Positions 58,257 through 64,000 of a stretch of DNA of 64,000 nucleotides are shown here, piece after piece (within the stretch, counting starts at the first letter, position 1; every line of letters begins with the position of its first letter). The stretch spans positions 310,001 to 374,000 of the forward strand of contig NZ_WTKP01000003.1 in NCBI RefSeq assembly GCF_009793355.1, given 5' to 3'. Source of the DNA: Vreelandella zhuhanensis. GTDB lineage: Bacteria > Pseudomonadota > Gammaproteobacteria > Pseudomonadales > Halomonadaceae. Position numbers and translations under genes: made by a program. The notes under the pieces were generated by a model that saw only the letters and a list, made by a program, of their open reading frames with translations, had not been told where the DNA came from and made no database searches.

Positions 58257-58904
58257 TCACTCTATCGTATCGAAGCCTTCCACCAGACCATGGCGCAACG
58301 CCATATGGGTGAGTTCAACATCGGTGGTGACTTGAAGCTTTTCAAACAAACGATAGCGGTACGTATTAACGGTCTTGGGGCTCAGGTGAAGTCGGTCGGA
58401 AATTTCCTGTACGCGTTGACAGTTTACGATCATCATGGCGATTTGCAGCTCGCGATGAGAAAGTTGTATGAAGGGGTTGGCATTTTCGTTAAAAGGAGAG
58501 AGTGCCAGGCGTAAAGCGATTTCCTGGCTGATATAGCGTTGTCCATGAAACACTTGGCGTATGGCGGTAACCATTTCTTCGGCTTGTGTCCCCTTGCTTA
58601 AAAAGCCGGCTGCCCCGGCTTCCAGCAGCCGCCGTGCCACGCTGTCTTCCATGTGGGCGGTAAGTATCAATACCTTAATGTCTTGCATGCCGCGCTGAAT
58701 ACGGCGCGTGGCTTCCAGTCCGCCAATGCCGGGCATACGAATATCCATCAGCACAATGTCCGGCCGTAACTGGCGAGCTCTAGAGACGGCCGTTTCTCCA
58801 TCCTGCGCCTCGCCCACAATCTTGATGTCGCTTTCGCTGTTCAGCAGATGGGCAATACTGGTTCTTACCAAATGATGATCATCAGCGATGAGAACGTTAA
58901 TCAA
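58257..58904 (-). CDS. gacA: GacA/UvrY response regulator
   Basis: A 215-residue two-component response regulator with a receiver domain (MINVLIADDHHLVRTSIAHLL, phospho-acceptor Asp in VLMDIRMPGIGG) and a LuxR-type helix-turn-helix (LSHRELQIAMMIVNCQRVQEISDRLHLSPKTVNTYRYRLFEKL). In related bacteria GacS/GacA drives transcription of small RNAs that titrate CsrA/RsmA. The start codon is TTG, with AGGAGC eight bases before; no ATG fits. The gacA-uvrC order is conserved. No GacS or GGA-rich small RNA is seen here. Confidence 0.94.
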   Translation of the reverse strand: MINVLIADDHHLVRTSIAHLLNSESDIKIVGEAQDGETAVSRARQLRPDIVLMDIRMPGIGGLEATRRIQRGMQDIKVLILTAHMEDSVARRLLEAGAAGFLSKGTQAEEMVTAIRQVFHGQRYISQEIALRLALSPFNENANPFIQLSHRELQIAMMIVNCQRVQEISDRLHLSPKTVNTYRYRLFEKLQVTTDVELTHMALRHGLVEGFDTIE

Positions 58905-59115
58905 GGTAAAAGCTCCTGCTTGAGCGTGGCAGTAACTGCCGTGGGAAGGTTGGGGTGGTTTATCTAAATTGTATTATTTAGCCACAGCCTGCCATAGCCG
59001 GAGGCAAAGTAGAATTAGCAAAGCGTGATGAGATACTATGTTTAGAAAAATCTTGACCCTACGCAAAGATATCATTAATATTCGCCTCGCTGTCGTTTTG
59101 CAAGGGCAGCAGCGT

Positions 59116-59191
59116 GGGGCCTTAGCTCAGCTGGGAGAGCGCAACACTGGCAGTGTTGAGGTCAGCGGTTCGATCCCGCTAGGCTCCACCA
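59116..59191 (+). tRNA. tRNA-Ala(GGC)
   Basis: A 76-base cloverleaf: acceptor GGGGCCT/AGGCTCC, D-arm TAGCTCAGCTGGGAGAGC, anticodon loop CTGGCAG with GGC, T-arm GGTTCGATCCC, encoded CCA. It is a single gene followed by a strong terminator. Confidence 0.96.
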
Positions 59192-59201
59192 ACCACCTAT
59201 C

Positions 59202-59239
59202 AAAAAACCGCCTGAAGTTAAGCTTCAGGCGGTTTTTTT
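59202..59239. terminator. Bidirectional terminator between tRNA-Ala and argF
   Basis: AACCGCCTGAAG, loop TTAAG, CTTCAGGCGGTT: twelve perfect pairs, with a T-run on the right and an A-run on the left. It can end both the tRNA transcript and the convergent argF message. Confidence 0.93.
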
Positions 59240-59259
59240 GTGTCAGGTTTTTCGTTTGA

Positions 59260-60180
59260 TTAGTGAGAAACCTTTCCCAGCAACAGAAACTCAATCAAGG
59301 CTTTCTGGGCGTGCAGGCGATTGCCTGCTTCCTGCCACACGACGGCTCGGGAGTCGTCCAGCAGTGTCTCGCTGATCTCTTCGCCCCGGTGCGCAGGCAA
59401 ACAGTGAAGAAACAGCACATCTTCCTTGGCGTGATCCAGCATCGCTTCTGTTACCTGAAAGCCAGTGAAATCGGCGACACGTTTGGCCTGTTCTTCTTCC
59501 TGTCCCATGGAGGCCCAGACGTCGGTAGTGACCAGGTCAACGCCTTGAACGGCTTGCACGGGGTCGTGAGACAGCGTGACGCGCTCACCAGCGGCGGCTA
59601 AGATATCTGAGCGGGGCTCATAACCCTTGGGACAGCAGATGCGCAGCTGGAAGTCGAACTGGCGTGCGGCATTGATCCATGAATGGCACATATTATTGCC
59701 ATCTCCGATCCAGACGGCGGTGCGTCCTTTTATGCTGCCGTGCAGTTCCGTCCAGGTCATTACATCGGCCAGTAGCTGACAGGGGTGGTAATCGTCGCTC
59801 AATGCATTGATGACAGGCACCGTGCTGGCATCCGCGAAGGCTTCGATGCCGGCATGCGAAAAGGTGCGGATCATGACCGCATCGACCATTTCCGATAGTA
59901 CCCGCGAGGTGTCAGCGATAGGCTCCCCGCGGCCTAGTTGCGTGTCGCGGGGCGAAAGAAACAAGGCATGGCCACCGAGCTGGGTCATGGCCGTTTCAAA
60001 TGAAACACGCGTGCGTGTGGAGGATTTCTCGAAGATCATCGCCAGGGTGCGATTGGGCAACGGCGTGTAGCGTGGCCCTTGAGTCTTGAGATTGCTCTTG
60101 ATGGCAATGGCGCGCTGAATCAGGTAGTGCAGCTCATCCGGGTTAAGATCCAGCAAAGTCAGAAAATGACGTGTCGCCAT
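59260..60180 (-). CDS. argF: Ornithine carbamoyltransferase
   Basis: A 306-residue enzyme that makes citrulline from ornithine and carbamoyl phosphate in arginine synthesis. [16 protein letters not shown] is the carbamoyl-phosphate site, with [18 protein letters not shown] and [14 protein letters not shown] for ornithine and catalysis (Cys in HCLPA). The start at 60180 ([11 protein letters not shown]) has GGAGAG; a longer in-frame reading to 60351 is rejected. Anabolic rather than catabolic role is inferred, as no arcA or arcC is nearby. Confidence 0.94.
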   Translation of the reverse strand: MATRHFLTLLDLNPDELHYLIQRAIAIKSNLKTQGPRYTPLPNRTLAMIFEKSSTRTRVSFETAMTQLGGHALFLSPRDTQLGRGEPIADTSRVLSEMVDAVMIRTFSHAGIEAFADASTVPVINALSDDYHPCQLLADVMTWTELHGSIKGRTAVWIGDGNNMCHSWINAARQFDFQLRICCPKGYEPRSDILAAAGERVTLSHDPVQAVQGVDLVTTDVWASMGQEEEQAKRVADFTGFQVTEAMLDHAKEDVLFLHCLPAHRGEEISETLLDDSRAVVWQEAGNRLHAQKALIEFLLLGKVSH

Positions 60181-60392
60181 GGCAACTCTCCGCGCAAAAA
60201 CCACCATCCTAGCCAGCCCGGGGGGGATGCGCAACGCGAAAGGCACGCGTAGAATGCTGGATACCAACAAGCTTGAGTGGCATGCTCGGGTATTATTTTC
60301 GACAGATAGCGATACTTCTGTTCGAATCGTACCTTCAGTAATGCCTATCAAGCGGTTAAAAGACGTAACCGAGCCATTGGAAAGGAGGTGTC

Positions 60393-60743
60393 ATGAGCAC
60401 CACAGTTGAGAATATCCAGCAGCAAATCAGCGAAAATACCGTTTTGGTCTACATGAAAGGAACCCCGCAGTTGCCGCAATGCGGTTTTTCCGCCCAGACA
60501 GTTCAGGCGCTGATGAGTTGTGGTGAGCGCTTTGCGTTCGTCAATGTGTTGGATAACCCCGACATTCGCGCTGAACTGCCCAAGGTGGCTAACTGGCCCA
60601 CTTTTCCCCAGCTGTGGGTGGAAGGTGAGCTGGTGGGTGGCTGTGATATTGTCGTGGAAATGCATCAGAGTGGCGAGCTGGAAAAGCTGGTCAAAGCAGC
60701 TTCCGAACGTGCCAATGCCGCTGAAGGCGACAGCCAGGCCTAA
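60393..60743 (+). CDS. grxD: Monothiol glutaredoxin (Grx4)
   Basis: A 116-residue monothiol glutaredoxin. Active site is LPQCGFSAQTVQAL (CGFS motif), with NWPTFPQLWVEGELVGGCDI for glutathione binding. Such proteins carry [2Fe-2S] clusters bridged by glutathione and deliver them to target proteins. The ribosome site AAAGGAGGTG is very strong. It is a single gene, divergent from argF across about 210 bp. Confidence 0.95.
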   Translation: MSTTVENIQQQISENTVLVYMKGTPQLPQCGFSAQTVQALMSCGERFAFVNVLDNPDIRAELPKVANWPTFPQLWVEGELVGGCDIVVEMHQSGELEKLVKAASERANAAEGDSQA

Positions 60744-60788
60744 GGCATTGGCCAAGGTTTAGCGTTGAGTTTGGCAAAGTGTGTTACT

Positions 60789-60819
60789 TGCCGGCCCGGT
60801 CTTCTTGCCGAGGCCGGCA
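60789..60819. repeat. Hairpin after grxD
   Basis: TGCCGGCC-CGG, loop TCTTCTTG, CCG-A-GGCCGGCA: eleven pairs with one bulged A, 45 bases past the grxD stop. No T-run follows, so it is only a possible terminator. The remaining roughly 200 bp before dnaX hold no recognisable RNA gene. Confidence 0.5.
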
Positions 60820-61025
60820 GCCCAGTGCCCGCTTTATACCAGTTTCCGGTTTATAAAGTAGCGCCGGTTGGCGAGCGTGCCCGCAGCCGCTAGAATATCT
60901 GTTGTATAACGTCTTTTCTGTAATGGCTATTGCTGGTGGGGCCGCATCGTCGGGCGACACAGTGATGGTTTATTACGGCTATCTTCTCGCTGTCCATCAG
61001 CTTTGCTGCAAGGATGTCATGCTCG

Positions 61026-62900
61026 ATGAGCTATCAGGTACTGGCACGTAAGTGGCGACCACGCACTTTTCATGAACTAGTGGGTCAGGCCCATGTACAG
61101 CGTGCTCTGGTCAATGCTTTGGATCAGGGGCGCCTGCATCACGCTTACCTGTTTACGGGTACTCGGGGCGTAGGCAAGACCACTCTGGCGCGTATTCTGG
61201 CTAAGTGCCTGAACTGTACGGCTAACGGTTACGGCGATGAAGGCGTGACCTCGACCCCCTGTGGGGAGTGCGATAGCTGTCAAGCGATCGATGAAGGGCG
61301 CTTTGTCGACCTGATCGAAGTCGATGCAGCCTCGCGTACCAAGGTAGAAGATACCCGGGAGCTGCTGGATAACGTCCAGTACGCCCCGACGCAGGGCCGC
61401 TACAAGGTGTATCTCATCGATGAGGTTCACATGCTTTCCACCAGCAGTTTCAATGCCTTGTTGAAAACGCTGGAAGAGCCGCCGCCTCACGTCAAGTTCC
61501 TGTTGGCCACCACGGATCCACAGAAGTTGCCGGCTACGGTGCTTTCGCGCTGCTTGCAGTTCACTCTCAAGCACATGCAGCCGGTACGTATTGTCGAGCA
61601 TCTCGCCATGGTGCTTGCGGCCGAACAGGTCCACTTCGAGGAAAGCGCGCTATGGCTTATCGGGAAGGCTGCCGATGGTTCCATGCGCGATGCCATGAGC
61701 TTGACCGACCAGGCCATCGCCTTCGGCCAAGGAAGTGTCCAGCACCTGGATGTGGCGGCCATGCTGGGTACCCTCGACCATCGCCATGTCTTGGCGCTGG
61801 TCGAGGCGCTGGCCGATATCGATGCGCCGCGGCTGCTTCATGAAGTGGCCGAGCTGGCTGAACAAGGCCCTGACTTTGCTGCCGTTCTGGATGATGTAAC
61901 CGCTGTGCTGCATCGTCTGGCCGTCGCTCAAATGGTGCCGGAGGCAGTGGACAACGGACACGGGGATCGCGAAACGATTCTCGCGCTGGCCGGGCGTTTC
62001 ATCGCTGAAGATATCCAATTGTATTACCAGATCGGCATACAAGGCCGAGGCGACATGGTGCATGCCCCCGACTTGCGCAGTGCCTTGGAAATGACGCTGT
62101 TGCGCATGCTGGCGTTTCGTCCTCAGGGTGTGCCCAAACCGCCTCAAGCGTCCCTGCCCATGCGCGCCGAGCCGGCGGCTAAGTCCGAGTCTTTGCAGGC
62201 GGCGTCTTCACCACCTTCGGCGCCCGCGGCGGATGAAGCGTTGGCGCAATCACCCTCAGAGACAGCGCAGCCAGCCTCGTCGCCGCCCCCTTGGGAGAAG
62301 TCGGTTGACGCTACGCCGGATAGCCCTTCCGAGCCGCAGGCGCCACTTCCTCCTGAGCCGAAAATGGTTCCTCCTTGGGAAGGCCAACCCAGTATCGAGG
62401 CGGAGGCCGCCAACGAAAGGACGCCTTCCACCGAAATACAGATCGCTGTTTCGGATGAGCCCATCGCTGAAGCCGAGGCATCGCAAGCGACAGAGCCGGG
62501 ACGGCTGGACCATCAGGCTTGGCTGGAGTTGTTCGATTCATTGGGGTTAGGGGGATTGACGCGCAACCTGGCGGCACATTGTATTATCGAAGAAGATAAC
62601 GGTGCGGTACTGCGCTTGCGTCTCGACCCCAGCCAGGCGGCGATGCAAGCCGACGTCCATCAGCAGCGCTTGGAAAAATCGCTGGAAAGCCAAGGGTTTC
62701 CTCGCAAGGTAAGTTTCGAGGTAGCAGCGCTGCCCGAAGAACTGGAAACCCCCCGCCAGCGCGAAACACGCCATGGTCGTGAGCGTCATGCCCTGGCGGT
62801 GGCAGCCCTGAACAAGGATCCCCATGTACAGAAACTTCAACAGGTATTCGGGGCTAAGCTGATAGAATCCAGCGTCAAGCCGGCGGAAGAGCTGCGCTAG
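61026..62900 (+). CDS. dnaX: DNA polymerase III subunits gamma/tau
   Basis: A 624-residue clamp-loader ATPase. Walker A is [15 protein letters not shown] near residue 45, a four-Cys zinc module follows (CLNC ... CGECDSC), then Walker B LIDEVHML and the SRC motif in [12 protein letters not shown]. From about 370 to 490 lies a Pro/Ala/Ser-rich linker, then the tau-specific C-terminal domain that binds the polymerase and helicase. The start at 61026 ([15 protein letters not shown]) is canonical; an ATG at 61014 is in frame. No A-AAA-AAG slippery site is seen where E. coli makes gamma. Confidence 0.95.
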   Translation: MSYQVLARKWRPRTFHELVGQAHVQRALVNALDQGRLHHAYLFTGTRGVGKTTLARILAKCLNCTANGYGDEGVTSTPCGECDSCQAIDEGRFVDLIEVDAASRTKVEDTRELLDNVQYAPTQGRYKVYLIDEVHMLSTSSFNALLKTLEEPPPHVKFLLATTDPQKLPATVLSRCLQFTLKHMQPVRIVEHLAMVLAAEQVHFEESALWLIGKAADGSMRDAMSLTDQAIAFGQGSVQHLDVAAMLGTLDHRHVLALVEALADIDAPRLLHEVAELAEQGPDFAAVLDDVTAVLHRLAVAQMVPEAVDNGHGDRETILALAGRFIAEDIQLYYQIGIQGRGDMVHAPDLRSALEMTLLRMLAFRPQGVPKPPQASLPMRAEPAAKSESLQAASSPPSAPAADEALAQSPSETAQPASSPPPWEKSVDATPDSPSEPQAPLPPEPKMVPPWEGQPSIEAEAANERTPSTEIQIAVSDEPIAEAEASQATEPGRLDHQAWLELFDSLGLGGLTRNLAAHCIIEEDNGAVLRLRLDPSQAAMQADVHQQRLEKSLESQGFPRKVSFEVAALPEELETPRQRETRHGRERHALAVAALNKDPHVQKLQQVFGAKLIESSVKPAEELR

Positions 62901-62950
62901 CTTATCCAGATACCAGATCAATTCTTGCTTTTTTGAAAGAGGATGCACAG

Positions 62951-63277
62951 ATGTTTAAAGGTGGAATGGGTAACTTGATGAAGCAAGCCCAAGAAATGCA
63001 GGAAAAAATGCAGCACGTTCAGGAAGAAGTCGCCAAGGCGGAGGTGCTGGGTGAGGCGGGTGCCGGTATGGTCAAGGTCACCATGAACGGGCGTCATGAT
63101 GTCAGCAAGGTGGATATCGATCCCAGTGTCATGGAAGAAGACAAGGAATTGCTGGAAGACTTGCTGGCCGCGGCGGTCAATGATGCCGTGCGCAAGGTCG
63201 AAGCCGATTCCAAGGCCAGGATGGAAGAGGCCACGGCCGGTTTGAACCTGCCGCCCGGCTTCAAGATGCCGTTCTGA
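62951..63277 (+). CDS. ybaB: YbaB/EbfC nucleoid-associated protein
   Basis: A 108-residue DNA-binding protein that dimerises like tweezers. Seen: [23 protein letters not shown] (helix), [17 protein letters not shown] and [36 protein letters not shown]. Length is typical. The ATG at 62951 follows AGAGGATG. It lies between dnaX and recR, the conserved order. Confidence 0.95.
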   Translation: MFKGGMGNLMKQAQEMQEKMQHVQEEVAKAEVLGEAGAGMVKVTMNGRHDVSKVDIDPSVMEEDKELLEDLLAAAVNDAVRKVEADSKARMEEATAGLNLPPGFKMPF

Positions 63278-63280
63278 TCG

Positions 63281-63886
63281 ATGCGATTTTCCCCGCTTGT
63301 CGAAAGACTCATGGAAGCCTTTCGCGTATTGCCCGGCGTTGGGCCGAAAACCGCTCAACGCATGGCAATGCACCTGCTCGAACGTGACCGTGAGGGTGGC
63401 CAGCGTCTCGCCGAAATAGTCAGCCTTGCCTTGAATGAAGTGGGCTATTGCCAGCGTTGCCGCACCTTGACCGAGCAACCGCTGTGCGCCTTATGTGAAA
63501 GCCCTCGCCGAGACGATGCCTTGCTGTGCGTGGTGGAATCGCCCGCCGATCAGCTGGCAATAGAAGAAGCCGGTGGTTTTCAAGGGCGCTACTTCGTCTT
63601 GCATGGGCATCTTTCCCCGCTGGACGGTATCGGCCCTGAGGATATCGGGCTGGATCAGCTGGAAGCACGCATGGCCGAGGGTGGCATCCGCGAGGTGGTG
63701 CTGGCCACCAATCCCACCGTGGAAGGTGAGGCCACAGCGCATTATATCGCGGCGCAACTGGCCGAACAGGGTGTCACGCTTTCACGCCTGGCCTATGGCG
63801 TGCCCATGGGGGGAGAACTTGAGTATGTGGATGGCGGCACCTTGAGTCGTGCCTTCAACGGCCGTTTGCCGTTTCGTAGTGAGTAG
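63281..63886 (+). CDS. recR: Recombination protein RecR
   Basis: A 201-residue protein of RecFOR gap repair. Helix-hairpin-helix: [19 protein letters not shown]; zinc finger Cys-X2-Cys ... Cys-X2-Cys in [17 protein letters not shown]; Toprim domain with [16 protein letters not shown] and [15 protein letters not shown]; and a C-terminal Walker-B-like [23 protein letters not shown]. It starts three bases after the ybaB stop. Confidence 0.96.
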   Translation: MRFSPLVERLMEAFRVLPGVGPKTAQRMAMHLLERDREGGQRLAEIVSLALNEVGYCQRCRTLTEQPLCALCESPRRDDALLCVVESPADQLAIEEAGGFQGRYFVLHGHLSPLDGIGPEDIGLDQLEARMAEGGIREVVLATNPTVEGEATAHYIAAQLAEQGVTLSRLAYGVPMGGELEYVDGGTLSRAFNGRLPFRSE

Positions 63887-63915
63887 CCTTTTTTAGCCAA
63901 CCCGGAATCAACCCA

Positions 63916-64000
63916 TTGCCGAATTTGACCCCACCTTCATTTCACTGGATCGATAGCCCCGAAGCCTTGGATGCCGCTTGCCTGAGTGTTGCCGAGGCTG
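63916..64000 (+). CDS. Start of a probable ribonuclease D gene (cut by window edge)
   Basis: Only 28 codons are visible, reading MPNLTPPSFHWIDSPEALDA from a TTG start. The pattern of a Trp-Ile-Asp followed by a helix with Leu-Asp-Ala-Ala-Cys resembles the N-terminus of RNase D (Rnd), a 3' exonuclease for tRNA maturation, but this is short evidence. It is 30 bp after recR on the same strand. No ATG or convincing ribosome site is present. Confidence 0.45.
   Translation, partial: MPNLTPPSFHWIDSPEALDAACLSVAEA

Noticed and set aside
60744..61025. Possible 4.5S (SRP) RNA gene upstream of dnaX
   Set aside because: The conserved SRP RNA tip (GGAAG...AGCAGCC region) is not found in the gap; only one hairpin is present.

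Overview
The window looks like chromosome of a moderately GC-rich gammaproteobacterium, most likely a halomonad (Halomonas or a close relative). This is inferred from gene content and order: gacA-uvrC-pgsA followed by tRNA-Gly/Cys/Leu, ihfB-lapA-lapB, rpe-gph-trpE with a separate trpGDC, a gntR-prpB-prpC-acnD-prpF-prpD propionate operon, dnaX-ybaB-recR, and DUF1820 and TIGR04211 proteins. Almost all of it is single-copy housekeeping and metabolic DNA. I see no prophage, CRISPR array, integron or rRNA operon.

Layout. 1-2.5 kb: RND efflux pump (permease cut by the window edge) and its adaptor. 2.8-6.1 kb: FAD oxidoreductase, a yqjD/yqjE/yqjK-like membrane operon and outer-membrane phospholipase A. 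6.1-6.9 kb: an unassigned gap. 6.9-11.1 kb: TlyA methyltransferase, then a two-gene unit pairing an ATP-grasp enzyme with a 675-residue protein of unknown family. 11.3-13.6 kb: DUF1820, an SH3/coiled-coil membrane protein, thiopurine methyltransferase and a YajG lipoprotein. 13.7-17.5 kb: sulfate importer. 17.8-26.2 kb: rpe, gph, trpE, then trpGDC, with a manganese/iron-type ABC importer on the other strand between trpE and trpG. 26.3-30.4 kb: glutathione transferase, DUF2905 and a YdiJ-type FAD/Fe-S dehydrogenase.

30.4-32.15 kb is the main accessory element: an IscB RNA-guided nuclease gene with a structured omega-RNA (HEARO) region upstream and no transposase. 32.2-40.7 kb: DUF4202, a small membrane protein, serS, a SIMPL protein, an AI-2E family permease, thioredoxin, cysB, cysH and pabB. 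40.8-49.5 kb: the methylcitrate cycle operon under a GntR regulator with palindromic operator candidates, hairpins between several genes and a clear terminator. 49.5-55.1 kb: comEA, pyrF, lapAB, ihfB, sdhE, ygfX and nadB. 55.3-59.2 kb: four tRNA genes, pgsA, uvrC and gacA. 59.3-64 kb: argF, grxD, dnaX, ybaB, recR and the start of a probable rnd.

Sulfur assimilation recurs: the importer brings in sulfate, CysH reduces activated sulfate with thioredoxin, and CysB is the family regulator of both. Aromatic metabolism is split between trpE/trpGDC and pabB. The strongest candidate for something undescribed is the ATP-grasp plus 675-residue pair. The larger protein has a Gln-x5-Cys ... His ... Asn arrangement like that of papain-fold cysteine peptidases, which suggests a ligase/peptidase (amide-bond making and breaking) pair.
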